NCBI GenBank assembly: GCA_964036275.1
Contig: OZ038438.1
Span: forward strand, 7,942,978-8,006,977
Reading direction: 5' to 3'
Origin: Litoditis marina
Lineage: Eukaryota; Nematoda; Chromadorea; Rhabditida; Rhabditidae
DNA: 64,000 bases
Shown piece after piece: positions 1-12,798 of this stretch. Position 1 is the stretch's first letter; the number at the start of each line of letters is the position of its first letter. The notes below the pieces were generated by a model. That model ran no database searches. It was not told the origin of the DNA and worked only from the letters and a program-made list of their open reading frames with translations. The position numbers and the translations under genes were made by a program.

Positions 1-813
1 GATCCGTGTTCTACAATTCACAGCTGCAGGGTTAAAACGAATAGTATCATCATAATATTGTGAGATCTGTACTGTATTTACTGACTGCCTACACCGTAAC
101 TTTTATTACTCCATTCATTTATGTACCATATGTTACATATGTTTCCGTATAGTATATCCCTTCGTTATATCTCTTCGTGTTCCATTCGTACTGTTTTACA
201 TGCTCAAATTTGTTTGCATCCTTACCATATTTTTTTATCACACGCTTCAGTTGCGTAATAAATTCATTCATTCATTCAGAAACTGTTATCTGATGGCCAG
301 TAAATGGTCCCAACACGACAATTTCGGTAGGAAAATAGCAGCGATTTGGGTAGAATATTATGGTTATTTATGATCCTATATGTTTTTTTCTGAACTCCGC
401 AGTAGTCCTTGGCAAATAGCAAATTTGATGTTTTGGCGTCGTGTTTGGTTCATTTCTTAGTGGCCTGTTTTGGAAAAGGGAAGAAAAACCGCGTTATTGT
501 AGATGTGTTCGAACACGGTGCTACAATTGTACAGTGACACTTTGGAAGCATTTCTTGTTGATAGAAAAGCAAGGGAAACCATGGAAACATGCATTTATTA
601 TTGCTTCGGTCAACACCGCAACATCCTGAGCCCGTTAGAAATATCCTGGCTCCTGAATCCAAATTTGCGTCTATTCGAGCATTCGCAGATTTTTTCTTTG
701 ATATTATACCCCACCGGGTTCCCCAGTCTCATGAAATACTGCCTCAAAGTAGAGATGCGGGATGGGATCAAGTACCGGGATCATCCATGATATGTGTTTT
801 TTTTTAAATTTAC
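1..813. other. Left-edge region, no resolved gene
   Basis: Short open frames overlap on both strands around 440-800. A good minus-strand acceptor (pyrimidine tract then AAAACAG) is read near 466-490. None of the frames shows a family I recognise. They may be further exons of the minus-strand gene starting at 1033, but the phases could not be tied together. Bases 255-280 carry a short ATTC repeat. Confidence 0.35.
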
Positions 814-1033
814 CTATTCCATCAACTTTTGTACACGGTCCGGGGCTGTGATTGTAGACTCTTTTGTTTATATCTAGCTTGAACCTGAAAGCAGATAATT
901 GATTGAACATTGATTTTTTTTCTAAAAATTCACATGAAAAGAATATGATGAATACTTTTTAGGCTCACATTAGATTTCCGAAGAAGGCAGCGAGACCTCC
1001 GAGAAGACCAAGAACCACCAGTTTTCCGATCAT
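814..1033 (-). CDS. Paraoxonase/MEC-6-like membrane protein, 5' exons only
   Basis: I see two phase-matched exons, 969-1033 and 814-884. The first starts at an ATG two bases after an acceptor (AATTCAG) and encodes a hydrophobic glycine/leucine-rich N-terminus (IGKLVVLGLLGGLAAFFG), which reads as a signal anchor. The second gives FKLDINKRVYNHSPGPC followed by TKVDGI. The pattern 'VYNH-PGPC--V-GI' resembles the start of nematode paraoxonase/arylesterase-like proteins (the MEC-6/POML family), which are single-pass membrane chaperone-like proteins with a luminal or extracellular beta-propeller. Codons are strongly preferred ones (GGA, CTC, TTC, ATC). I could not find the propeller exons between 1 and 813, so the gene either runs off the left edge or is broken. 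The family call rests on a short segment; an unrelated secreted protein is possible. Confidence 0.4.
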
Positions 1034-3198
1034 TCCTGAATTGATTTGTTCAAAATAAAGATTTTAGTACACAAAAGAAAATAGTAAGTACTAAAAACAG
1101 CATCGGGTCTTTTTCAGTTCAAAAGTAATCGACAGTTATATGGCGTTACGAAATTATATTTCACGATGGCGAATAATTTCGATAGGTTGTGGTAGCAGTC
1201 GAATTCGAAAATAATAATGCTTTCCTGAAATAGTATATACAGAAATTTTCTCTCGCATACTGTAAATGTGCAGAAGCGCGTGGAACAGACTATAATAGTA
1301 AAGTTCTCAACCGGCATACAAAACATATTATCAACTGTAGACTATGAGAAGGTAACCATTTCTCATATTCCTTCAGATTCGGAGGGAAAAGGGAATGTGA
1401 AATCAATTACTTCTCTGTTCAAACCCAATTTTTTTGCAAAAAACTAAAACCGAGCTTGGCATCAAGAGGGTGAAAAAATATGTGATTCGTGATTCGAGAA
1501 ATGTATGGCAATGCAATAGAACAATCTTATCACTGAACGAAAACCGCACATACTTGTTGTACCAATATTGACAACACAACAATGTACGCCAACCATCGAA
1601 AACGGCAAATTCTGGACATTTTTTTTCGAGTATTAACCAATGTTAAATGTGCATAGGTGACAATTTAGGTGATGGGCCGTAGGACTCTTGTTAATTGTTT
1701 AGTTCTGTAATGTAGAAAAACTCTATTCTTCCGGAACTCGTATAGAGTATTTCCTGGAAAACTCGATTTTCATGTCAACGGTCATCTCACCGGAAGGTAA
1801 GGAACAAGATTACTAAGAGTGTACGCATGTTCAAGTTTTTCAGTTTGTTGGAGAGGATCATCGTTGTAGTTTGATCTCGATACGCGCCCTAGTTGAGGAA
1901 TTCTGACCGAAAAGCAACAAAATCAACATGCAAATGCAGCGGGATAGGGTATGGCCTGCTTTGAAAGAAGCGAACTTTATAATGAACGTTGTAGATTTGC
2001 TAATACAAAGATCATAAAACTTGCTTGGTGGGCATACACAACTTGCGTTCTCAAATAATAGATTGATTGTAATCATGAACGGCATTGAACACAGATAGGC
2101 AGAGGTGAACTGCAGTAAACAAGTTATTGGGAGGCCTCAGACGAAGAGGGTTGCTCCCATCAATTGAGAAGACAGCAAAAACCTGTAAAATTTCTATAAT
2201 CACACATGTTACCTTCCTTCCTTGGTATGTGAAACTTCCTATTCGTGGGAAAATTAGTGACAACCGAAACTTTAAAAAAAGTCTAGTTCTGCTTTTCCAT
2301 TAGAGCCCTCGCCGAGAATTTTTACGAGAGTGTGAAGATTTCTCGTGGTGTACTATGCAGCGAAAATACAACTGTGTTCAACCCTAGTTTGATTCCAACT
2401 TGTTATCCTAACTATGTATTATTGACACACACACGGGTGGATGTAACGTATGATAAAGCGCGCTGTAAATACTGAGTTTGAATTCCCGCCTTTGGAAAGA
2501 TAGGCAGGCGCTCACATTACGGTACCTGCTGGCTGCCGCCGGACGCGCATGCTCTGTGGATTTTATTTTATTCGTAATGTTATAATAATGCAATAACAAC
2601 TGATATAATATCATTATACAGTCTGTGTACTGTTTGTATTGTGTGGAAGTCGAAGAGGGCGTTCACTGTTGACTGTGATTTTCCAGAACTCGAACAAAAT
2701 CCATTCTTCTAAACTCAAATTTAACGCAATTTTTAAGGATACCCCATTCATTTAGTTATAATTGTTAGTTATTGAAATGATGTTTCAGATTGTGTTCTCT
2801 CGGAGTCTCTCCTTTCACATTGTTAGCTGTACTAGTTTCGGAAAGTAATAATTACCATTTTTAATGCGATCGATACATGCCTGTTCTTAATTCTTTTCAT
2901 TATTATGGAGTATTTGAATGAGAATCTAAGCGCTTACAATTTTAACATTGTGGTTTTGAAATCTCTTTAAGAGTGCATTGGTTCCCCGTAGATGCACCTA
3001 TCTAAGTGCAATATAGGACACGATTTGACGTTACGGCGCAGCGCCTTGGAATGAATGCCTCATTTTTGTTAGGTTTTTTTCTGTTGCCTGGTGTGTCTTC
3101 ATGTCTTCAATACCCGGGTATTTCTTATTCGTTTTATCATTGCGGCATTATTCTTCAGTGGCCAAACTCAATTATTTGTAACGTTTAATTTCAGGAAA
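1034..3198. other. Intergenic region with dispersed-repeat fragment
   Basis: No convincing gene. Near 1862-1890 there is a copy of a dispersed motif (GTTGTAGTTTGATCTCGATA) that recurs, in either orientation, near 23790-23855, 25350-25420 and 31030, which suggests a small transposon family. Minus-strand open frames at 1860-2260 look like decayed coding sequence but were not recognised. Confidence 0.4.
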
Positions 3199-5638
3199 AT
3201 GGCTTGCGGATTGGCTTTGAAGCGTCCACATGAATATGACACATATCTCACCGATGATGGTTATACAAATGAAGCAAAGCGTGCGCGTCAAGCTCCACAT
3301 TGTTCTCCGTTTCGTCCTCAGATGGGTACAATTGCTGCTAGTCTGCCATCTACTAGCTCCTTTGCTCAGCAGGTCGCCAAGGTATTTTATTACGAAATCA
3401 TACTCGGTGTTCACCATTCATCCACTGCACTCCAGAAATCATTATACATTTCTCACCCTTTCGAGTTTGTATGGTATTGCTCCTCGGGTCGAGTTATATT
3501 TATGAAGCGGACCGATCTTCTGTTCTCTCAATTATTTTCTGGAGTCTAACCTAGTTCTATTCTAAACGTTTCTTTCGAGAAACCTTTACATTAATCACCC
3601 AGTTTTCTTTATTTTGAATATGTATGAGGGATTGTTTCCATTCCAGAGTGATTCCTCACCTTTGGGCATGGTCTCAGGATGTCAGCTGTCTTCGTCTCAA
3701 CTTGGTGCCTACCTTCGTTCAGAAATCAAAAACTTGCGACGTCGAAAGTTAATCCCTAAAAGAACTCTAACCGAAGCAGACGTCGCTGATGATAGTGGTG
3801 CGGCTAAGAGTGAATATAGGACTCCTAGCTCTCCAAGTCAGGTACGTCATTTGAAATGTGTTGAAATATGTTTGGGCATAGGTGGGATAGTGTGTCGGTT
3901 TGAGCGTTTCAACAGTTAAACATCCCCTCGGCATAGAAAACAAGAAGTTATAGGTCCCCCTGGGTAATTACCCAATAAACGAGACTTGTTTGAAAAGTTA
4001 TGGGTTCCCCTAACCCAGTTAAGGGAAAAGTTAAGGATCCCCCGGTCAGTAAAAAAAAAAAACCTTGGCATCGCACATATGTGTTTGGGTGAAGACTTTA
4101 TTATATTTGATAGTTATTTTGTTAGAAAAGTAAACTTATAAAAGGTTATCATTGCTTTGACAGTAAAACCAGTATTTGTTATGTCCCCTCTTTATTGAAT
4201 GAGTCCTCAAGGACCTCAAGGTTGATTAAAGCCGACCGTTGTTAGGTTTCTCCCGAAACTCGTTAAATTCGACCCGAAACTCGTTAACTTCGACAACGAA
4301 AGCTTCGGCTGTAGATTCAGGCAGTCATATTCTTATGATCCAGTGCATATTTGCAGCCCTACACCGTATGACTGATAAAACCTTCATTTTTGTTTGTGGC
4401 CCATAATTTCGTAATCAAATTATCAAAAGTTGTGTATGATTATGCAGTTTTCAGTCTGGCTCGGATTCTGAAGGTGAAGGTGTTTGGAGTGAAGGTGCTA
4501 AGAAGCAAGATGTGATCAAGTTGAATGAGAAGCCACAGTTCAGTTTGAAACAGGTACTGTTAAAGCAAGAAATTTTGTTGTAGTCAAGTGAAAGTAATGC
4601 ACCAGTTCAGTTTACATCTTAACCTAAGATCAATGTTTTGCTAGTTACATTTTCGTGTTCCATCTCACTGACTTTATTTTCACTTTTTGGAAAAACTTTC
4701 GGATTATTCTCAATGTACGAAATATCCCCCTGTTCGTCCGTAGAATTGTGGCCGTCTCACTAATTGACACTACTGTAAGTATCAATCGCTCACGGACCTC
4801 GTTCCCCGGTTGCGTGCGACGTCGTCCACAGCTCAAAAATGTCTCAAATTAGCTTGAAACTTACAATTTTATTGTTACGGAGTTTTATTCCCTAGCCCTA
4901 CTAAAGACTAGATAACTTCAGCAATAGAAAAAAAACATTGTACATAACAAAGATAGATCATATTTTTTAATCATTACAATTTTCATTATTTCTTGTTTTC
5001 TCTTAAATACCGACTAAACAAATATTCGAGTCTGTTCTTATAGTTAATTGTATTCAGTAATACGCTGCAAATATTTTAAAATCGAGACAAGTTATCGCAC
5101 ATGCGACGGGGACAAGTTGAGGAATCAACAACGAAAGATCATAGTGCTTCGTTACTAAACAGTACGAATATCTAAGATTGGCTGTTTTTGAAACATAAAA
5201 AACTAATTTTGCTTGCTCTTACTCATGCTATAAGCGTGAGGGGAAATTTTCTCCAACAAGTTTTTATTTATGTCTTTTGTAGGTGCAGCTCATCTGTGAG
5301 CGTCTCCTAAAGGAGCAGGAAATTCGTCTTCGCCATGAATATGAATCTGCTCTCAGTCAGAGACTTGATGGTCAGTTTACGTGTTGTCGGATCTATTTAT
5401 TGCGCGGTCGTCGTTCAATTAGAATTAGTTGTAACCACATGTGGGCCCTAATATGATTTAATGCTGATTGAATTAGGGAAAATATTCGTAGCTCGTAACA
5501 TTTATTTCAGTCGTTGGATAAACATTTTGATTAACGTGTCTTCCAGAACAACATCAACAATATGTCGCGTTTGCCACGGAGCAGCTTGCTGTTCATCACA
5601 AGGAGACTAGTAACGCTGACCTTTCATATCTCTCGTGA
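3199..5638 (+). CDS. akir-1: Akirin
   Basis: Nuclear cofactor that links transcription factors to chromatin remodelling. In animals it supports NF-kB-type immune gene expression, and in C. elegans also synaptonemal complex disassembly. Five exons: 3199-3381, 3647-3841, 4455-4553, 5283-5370, 5547-5638, all in phase, giving 218 aa. The N-terminus MACGLALKRPHEYDTY and the segment QMGTIAASLPSTSSFAQQ are hallmark akirin. Exon 2 has the helix LGAYLRSEIKNLRRRK, a basic stretch that could also serve nuclear import. Exons 4-5 give the conserved C-terminal helices (VQLICERLLKEQEIRLR, then EQHQQYVAFATEQL) ending ADLSYLS. The ATG lies four bases after TTTCAG, a likely spliced-leader acceptor. DPH6 follows 285 bp downstream on the same strand, close enough for a two-gene operon. 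Confidence 0.95.
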
Positions 5639-5923
5639 TTCTGCTTGTTATTGCCATGATTTTTTTATGAAATGTTTGGTTCTACTGCACTGTTGTAAAT
5701 ATGAAAGGCCTATTTTACCCGTTATCATATTCAATTGTATGTTGTGCACAGACATTGCCACGCCCGTTTGGGACCGGCCGATTTGGTGCGCTCGTTTTAA
5801 AATTGTAGTCCGATAAAGTTTTCTCTACGTTTGTTTCTACGATTTGATTGGTTTTCCAATAATGCGTGTGTGGTTGTGACTGATATCAGTGTAACGAACA
5901 AGTTTCAATTCAATAGGAAGACG

Positions 5924-8640
5924 ATGGAGGTTGTGGGCTTGATATCTGGCGGAAAGGATAGTTGCTACAATCTGATGAGCGCCGTTAAAGATGGGCATAC
6001 GATTGTAGCCCTAGCCAACTTGTGCCCAGCTATCTCTGCGACTGAGATGGACTCCTATATGTATCAAAGTGTTGGCTCAGAAGGAATTTCGGTTCGTCTT
6101 ATTCAAAAGTTGTCAAACTCGATGAACTTTATTTCATGGTGGGGATACGTATGTACTTCACCCCACCATATGAACGCGTACAGTATGCGGTCAAAGTGTT
6201 GTCAACGGAATACACAACTCTGAATATAAGATTTTACAATGATTCCCTTCTTGGCCGCGAAGGTAGGGCTAGGGGACGACCTATTCTGCAATCGGGGTTG
6301 GCGAATACTACAACTGAGCGGGGGATCATTGGTAGGTGGCGTGCGATTGCATAATTTTACTGGTGAATTCTATATCTAACCCGCTTTTTAGGTAACCTAA
6401 CCCTTTTTTTTGGTAACCTTTTTTTAGGTTACTTCGGTGGTAACCGGAAAGTAACCTAAAACCAAAAAACCATTACCCTCAAGTTTGGCTTGAAAACTCA
6501 TTTTTATTGTTATTTTGGTGGTAACCCAATTTTGGTTTGAGGTTACTTAGAGGTTACTTACTCAAGTAATCTGAAAAAAGGTTACCAAAAAAAGAATTAG
6601 GTTACCTAAAAACCGGGTTAGTTGTAGAATTTTGCCTTTATTATTCTTCTACACATAGTGAATTCGTCGAATACTCGTCCCCTTCACAATTGGTCCTCAG
6701 CTAGCCACTGTGCACGTGAATCACCCTTCGCGAAAAATACCTTTACAGCTATATGGGGATGCTATGGGACTCCCACTGTATCGCCGGACAATCCAAGGAA
6801 AACCTCTCAATCAGGAATATAGCTATGAGGTTTGAGTTTCATATCATCGTATTTCCCTATTTTCTAAATATGTAATTTAATTATCTTTAAGCGGGAATTA
6901 ATAGTTCATCTAACAACTTTTTGCTTCAGAAGACGGAAGGTGACGAAGTCGAAGACTTGTTCGAGTTATTGAAGGAGGTCAAACTGGCTCATCCTAATGT
7001 CAAAGGTACGTTGTGTAAGCCACATGTGTATGTAGCTTATCGTTTGTTTTTCATGTGTTCCGTATCTATCTCACGACAGCAAGTTCTGTTACCATTTGTG
7101 GACTATCCGTTTGTCAGCTCAGAACATTATCAGGTGTCTCTGCGGGAGCGATATTGTCCACATATCAGAAGTTGCGTGTGGAAGATGTCTGTCAAAGACT
7201 GGATCTTGTACCACTCTGTTACCTCTGGGAGCGGGATCAAAAGGTCACTCAAAGCACTTTCAAATATTTTTCATTTTACCACAAGTAACCGGGTTCTTAG
7301 TAACATAACTCTTTTTAGGTACCGGAAGTAACCTAAAACCAGAATACCGTTACCGTCCCAGCTAACTGTATGAACAAAAACTAAATTTTGAGTAGGAACT
7401 GGACGCCGGTTTTTCAGGTTATTAACCGTTACCATTTTAGGTACCCTAAAAACCGGTTAGATATAAGATTCACCTATTCGATTGTTTGGTTTTGTTTTCA
7501 CCAGTTACACCTTACAGGAGTTACTACATGAAATGATTGTTGAAGGAGTCACAGCTATAATAATAAAGGTTGCTGCGGTTGGTCTTGGAAAGCAACACCT
7601 GGGACTAACCCTTTCTGAGGTTTGTTTTCCTAATTTCAAATAACGATGAAAACATAACGGTGGGAATGTTTGGTTACACTGTACTGTATTGTTTCAATAT
7701 TGAACAGTTACGTTATACAACAACTTTTGAAATTAGTATACGGAATATTGGGCCGTACAGAACTGGTACAGGACGGGAGAAGACTGATCTCGCTACAACA
7801 GAAATTAACCCAGTCACATTGAATGCAGTAGAACATATAATGTTTCTCAGTATTAAAAACAGCTATTCGAAACAAACAGTTGTTTTTGCGACCAGTATTT
7901 ATTAGCTTTTGTGATCCGCGCTTATTATTTTGGCTTATTTAGTTTTTTGTTTTTACGATTGATTCACAAACCTTTGTTGTTATTAGATAGAAGAAACGAT
8001 GTATCGATTGCAAGATAAGTATGGTGTACATCCCTGTGGAGAAGGAGGGGAATATGAAACATTTGTTCTCGACTGTCCTCTCTTCCTGAAGAGAATTCGG
8101 ATTTTAGAAACGAAGGTATTTTATTCAATACTGTATGTCTCCCTCCGCTTGTTCATTACATTTCGCAGACACAATTCCATCGTACCGGGGTGGGAATCGA
8201 CTACGAAAGCAAATTGTTGTTCTCAAAGTATACCATACTCAGCTAGTTAGTCGCTGATTATGCAGTATTCATTGTATCACTCGAAACTAAACTTGCATTG
8301 GGGATGGTCTCATGTTGCGCCGGTACGGAACAAAACTTCCTTGAGCAAGAACAAGGTTTTTGTTTTGAAAGAGACTAGGTCTTCTACAGCGAACACTAAC
8401 TCTCCTGTTAATCCAATATCAGTTAGTTATAGGGAACGATCCTATAAAACTCATCCTGCAAAGCTCCATAAAAACTCGCACACAATCACCCGGGTATCCG
8501 TATTTTTTATATAAAAATATCAGTGCACTTTCTCGAGCTCTCACGTCATAACATATTTTCAGATTGTTCAGCATGATGATAATGATATAGCTCCTGTGGC
8601 ATTTCTTCACTTGAAACATTTAGAATTGGTCGATAAATGA
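5924..8640 (+). CDS. DPH6: Diphthine-ammonia ligase (DPH6)
   Basis: Catalyses the last step of diphthamide synthesis on elongation factor 2, ATP-dependent amidation of diphthine, in the cytosol. Seven exons: 5924-6091, 6749-6829, 6930-7005, 7134-7243, 7518-7619, 7987-8115, 8563-8640, all in phase, 247 aa (human about 267). The PP-loop SGGKDS is at residues 8-13. Other family blocks are LYGDAMGLPLYRRTIQGK, EGDEVEDLFELLKEV, GVSAGAILSTYQKLRVEDVC, LVPLCYLWERDQK and the signature HPCGEGGEYETFVLDCPLF. The start ATG follows CAATAG, a possible trans-splice acceptor. Introns 1 and 4 each carry a copy of the same MITE family. The small C-terminal RidA-like domains of fungal homologues are absent, as in animals. 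Confidence 0.95.
6362..6640. repeat. MITE, family A, in DPH6 intron 1
   Basis: Terminal inverted repeats: GGTGAATTCTATATCTAACC at the left against the reverse complement of GGTTAGTTGTAGAATTTTGCC at the right. The interior is made of repeated GGTAACCT/AGGTTACC blocks in both orientations, so the whole copy can fold back on itself. It shares its ends with the large element at 49642-51056. Confidence 0.7.
7283..7475. repeat. MITE, family A, short copy in DPH6 intron 4
   Basis: Starts near AAGTAACCGGGTTCTTAGTAAC and ends AAAAACCGGTTAGATATAAGATT. It carries the same inverted GGTACC/GGTAACC blocks as the copy at 6362. The left outer end appears truncated. Confidence 0.6.
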
Positions 8641-8815
8641 TTCAATGCACTATTGTAATTATTTGTATACAATATTAATAGTTATACTTCAGGGCATGAC
8701 CCTACTATTCCATGTTCTGTTACATACGTTGTTAGTTGTTTACATTACTTTTGTGTCCCGTCTTTGTTAACTGTTAACGTTATGTTTTGTACCTGGTTTT
8801 ACCATCGCTTCTTGT

Positions 8816-8821
8816 AATAAA
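8816..8821 (+). promoter_or_regulatory. Poly(A) signal of DPH6
   Basis: AATAAA about 175 bp after the DPH6 stop codon; the first canonical signal on this strand after the gene. Confidence 0.6.
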
Positions 8822-10005
8822 CCTTTACAACCTTCGTCGATCTTGAAGTGTTGATGAACAAGAGTGCAAACTACACTGAATCTTCTCAAGGGAAAAATTA
8901 GGCAACTACTCCTTAAGTCTACAGTTTCTAATTAGAACATAAACTCCTTTTTAACCTTGAATCGAAAAGTATTCACGATGTTAACGGTAGACAAGTTATA
9001 ACATCCATAGTAGTAGTAGTAGTATATTTATTCGGTGGTGTTGAAAGCTCAAAATCGTGTCGGCATGGTGAAATAATATCATGCTGTTTGTTCGACTAAT
9101 CGAACAGCAATGTGGGGAGAAAAGTTAATGTTCAACCGCTATCCGTAAACTTCAATAATTGCAACCGGCTAGTTAAGTGCGCTCCGCTCGCAAAATTGTG
9201 CTCGCTTTAGAATGTCTCCAATTCGAAATTCAACCTCAATTTTTGGTTTACGGACAAATCCCCCCCGCCGCGTTGCGGTCGGACAACTCCCCCCTCTGCG
9301 CGGACAACTCCCCCCTCTAATTTTTCTCTAAAACCTGGCTGTTAATCGAACATGCTTTGAATTTCATTACATGCTGACTTACCCTGTAAGTAAGCATGTA
9401 TATGAAGATTTTCAACGCGAAAACTTCACTTTTATCTTTGAGTTGAGGTTAAAAACTTACGTTATTCCGTGGACTTTGGTTAAATACTGTTTCATGTCAT
9501 TTTTCGGCTAATAATAATGACTACACTAGGTCCACGAATGCTAATAATCTTATAGAGCTATTATAAACTATATCTTCTTGAATAAGATAAGTTAACTTCG
9601 AAAAATGACCATGACTAGTGTAAAATAGGTTGAGGGGGGAGTTGTCCGAGAGAGGGGGGAATTGTCCGACCGCGATGCGGGGGGGATTTGTCGCGTAATC
9701 CAATTTTTTCATGAATTGAGTGGTTCTTTATTTATATATTTATTTGTCACTATGACCTACGAGAAAAGTTTCCGATTAGCTCTTATGCACAGTAAGCTCC
9801 TTTTTCGAACTTCAATGGAAAATCACCCTATAGTTTTCCAAGAGCTTGAATGACACGGTCCGATCGATCATCGATGCGCAAATTATTATTGAATGTACAG
9901 AATTACATATTATACAATCACTATGTTGCAGTTTTATTATCTTTGCGTTGAATTGAATAACTTGTGAAAGTCATATCAAATTGTGGGCATATATTTTACT
10001 GATGC
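8822..10005. other. Gene-free region with TAG microsatellite and MITE
   Basis: No gene recognised. A TAG trinucleotide run is at about 9008-9023. A MITE occupies 9246-9700 and is listed separately. Confidence 0.5.
9246..9700. repeat. MITE with C/G-tract inverted ends
   Basis: About 75 bp at the left (CGGACAAATCCCCCC, then GGTCGGACAACTCCCCCC and a further GGACAACTCCCCCC) is mirrored at the right as GGGGGGAGTTGTCC, GGGGGGAATTGTCCGACC and GGGGGGATTTGTCGCG. Each end therefore holds three GGACAA-TCCCCCC blocks facing the other end. The interior of about 300 bp is AT-rich with no coding signal. Target duplication not clear. Confidence 0.75.
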
Positions 10006-12798
10006 CTAGATGTCAGTGCACCCATCGCGCACAATCAACTTTTATTTTTTTTCAATCAAACTTTTATTTTTTCAAAAATAAATGTTTGGTTTGCGTTTCG
10101 CGCGCGACGTCAGGTTGCGGACTCTGCCCGGCGACACGACAAAGCACACGAGAAAAATCTATTTTAGCTCGGTCGTACATTTAGACGAGCTTTTATTATT
10201 CTGTTTATTATCACGTGTGTACGATGGTTTCATATTCCATAATGAGTAGTGTTCAGGTATGGGGTGGGGACTGGGTTTCTTTTTCATCCCACCTTTCCAT
10301 CTTGCTTGGGTAGTCTGACTTGTCCAATAACTTTCTTATTAATAGTATTAACATTATTTGAACTCGTTTTTGAATGACCCTCAGAGTTCAGGGTTCATCC
10401 TGGTTTGTACTCGTCATGCAAATGTACGTCTGCCACTCCCCTTCACACTCAAATCGTCCCACGCTGTGTTCTTACCGGTCATTACGAATAACTGCAATTT
10501 ATTTTGAATGATGAGGGAAAGAAGGATACAGCGTAGTTTCTTTACTTAGGCTATTAGAAATGACAATATCCAAGCTGTAGTTCGATCTGTGTGCATGAAA
10601 CGGTATCCAAATTACGACTGCTAAAATATAAAAGAATTAAGGATCAAACTACAAACACAGCGGTTGAGAGCTGGATCCTAGATGTACATTATCGACCCCC
10701 TAAGAAAACACTCCGTGATTCCTCTATTGGATTGATCTTCATACTTCATCACTTCCTTCGTTATCAATCGTTTATTTAATGCAAGTTTCATCTTTCAGCA
10801 GCAGCAATATTGCAAATATTGCTAACGACGACCGAACAAGCAGCCGATTACTGGTTGGCCCTGGCTGTTTCGCCGTTGAAGTGAAGTCACATGGTCGGAT
10901 CACGCCGAATTTCATCTTCTGGTCTCAGGTATATCCACTTTTTTGAAATACTAATACGAATGGTCGCTTACTTGAAAATTCTGAGTTGGAACAAGCTGCT
11001 CTGGGGACTGGACAGCTGAGTAACCCCAATATTGACAGATCCATCTATCCAACTATTTGGAAAGGGAGCCCGTTTTTTCCTTATTAGCCAATTCAAGTTT
11101 TTTTTATTTCCCAATGAAATGGTGAATCAGTAGTTAGCTCTTAGCTGAATTATTAAGTGTTATTTTGCATTCATTCTCAATCTGTCAATCCTCAGTAACT
11201 AGGTTCAGAAAAGTCAAACCTATTCACACATCAAAAAATACATCAAAAACGGGCTCCACCCTGCACTTTTGTGGCACATGGAAAATTTGGCATTCGAACA
11301 GGGTTCAGTTTTTAAAGTATAGTTGGAAAAATTAAATTCGTAGTAAGAGTAGCACTACTGAATAGTGTTGTTGCATTTCGTAGATCGGAGCTGAGTCATA
11401 GAGTATGGCGAGAGTTATGTATTAGTATTGCCTAATTAATATGAAATTTCAGGTTTCGCCGTACAGAAATTGTATATGCTCGTTCCGGGACGAACCGTAT
11501 TTCTTTCATATCTCAACTCAGTGATGATGAGACAGCTACTTCGATGAAAAGGTGAGAGAGGTGTTTTTAACAGTTTAAAGTGAAAAGGTAAATGAACTTT
11601 TTTGGTGAAAAGTGAATTTTGCGAAATTCTATGCTAATTTGGTATTATCGGGGACAAAGTAACATATGTGTATTCCTTCAAGAACTGTTGATCGTCACGT
11701 TCATCATATATAGAAAGACTATGCGTACAAAATAGGCAATCAGAACAACACTCAACTGGTTCGAATTTCTGTATACACCAGGCGGTTACTTACTACTTTC
11801 TACTTCACACGAGTGTGGCTTGTAGTTGTGTACAGTATGCTGTCACTATGCTCATAAACTTAACTTTTTCACTCTAGTTTGTAACGAAATGAGAGTGATT
11901 TTGAGCCAGTTTTAAAATATGAAATCGGACAGTGACAAAGTTCATGTCGGTGGAGGGCTGAAGGTCAAGGTATTCAATGACAGCTTTCGTGTATACATCT
12001 CATGCTACGTTTTATTACAGAGTATGTGATTTTCTCACTACGAATACGACCACCCTGATCGGACGGACTTCGCTTCTACAAAAGAAGCTGATTCATTTTT
12101 ATGATATATGCTTTCATTCATGTCCGTATAAACTGATAAATGCCATCAAATGGTTTACAATCTGCTATTCCAACATTGTTTTATTGTTTGTTGCGTCATT
12201 GAAAGAAAAACTGGAAAATTCAAGATTATATGTTTGCAAATATATTGGGCGAACTATACTAATCGTGAAGATGGAAGCGTATGTGTTCTAAAGGTGTGGT
12301 GACAGTTCACCCCGTTTTTTTCCTAATCACATTTTTATTATCAGGAAGTGAGGACGTTACATTATGTTTAAAAACGGGTACCCTTGACGTTCATGTGAAG
12401 TATACCGGATAATTTCGGCATGATGCTGGCTATAGACACTTCCCCACACTCTTTCCGAATGGTACAAATCAAATTATATTTACCCAAGCATTCCTAGTTC
12501 AGTTGGCGCTCGCCAGACAGGGCATAGCTGCAAAACAGGCATGACCAAGAATGATGTGAATTATGGCTTGTAGATATAGATATGTCACATTGGTATCAGC
12601 AACATACCATGACGAATTTACACAGCAGAAATAATGACTTTTAGTCGTTTCAAAGCTTCGAACATTCGATTATAATATTTCCGTACGTAATGTGACGTGT
12701 CGCTGAGAGCGCAAACCAAACATTTGTTTTGAAAAAAATAAAAGTTTGGTTGAAAAAAATAAAAGTTGATTGTGCGCGATGGGTGCACTGACACCTAG
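10006..12798. mobile_element. 2.8-kb element with about 100-bp terminal inverted repeats
   Basis: Left end: CTAGATGTCAGTGCACCCAT, then CGCGCACAATCAACTTTTATT, through a TTTGGTTTGCG block to about 10122. Right end (12692-12798) reads the same in reverse complement, ending ATGGGTGCACTGACACCTAG. Match is about 90 percent over at least 95 bp. No transposase was recognised inside, so it is either a non-autonomous element or carries unknown cargo. A possible two-exon ORF lies at 10891-11555. No target-site duplication is evident. The interior was otherwise unremarkable on both strands. Confidence 0.7.
10891..11555 (+). CDS. Possible small two-exon ORF inside the 2.8-kb element
   Basis: Exon 10891-10928 (GGTCTCAG before GTATAT) joins in phase to 11453-11555 (after ATTTCAG), giving 46 aa starting MVGSRRISSSGLRFRRTEIV and ending DDETATSMKR, then TGA. 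The first exon is also open in another frame upstream (from about 10800), so the start is uncertain. The last codons AGG TGA could instead be a donor (AAAAG/GTGAGA) leading to further exons that I did not find. Basic and serine-rich; no family recognised. It may be a relic of an element-encoded protein or chance. Confidence 0.22.

Noticed and set aside
1858..2263. Two overlapping minus-strand open frames that could be exons (IDGSNPLRLRPPNNLFTA)
   Set aside because: Coding-like, but no start, no continuing exons and a repeat fragment at one end; left as unassigned.
3940..4060. GGGTAATTACCCA palindromic words suggestive of a spliced-leader or tRNA gene
   Set aside because: No spliced-leader sequence, Sm site or tRNA A/B boxes; no tRNA-like B box was found anywhere in the window.
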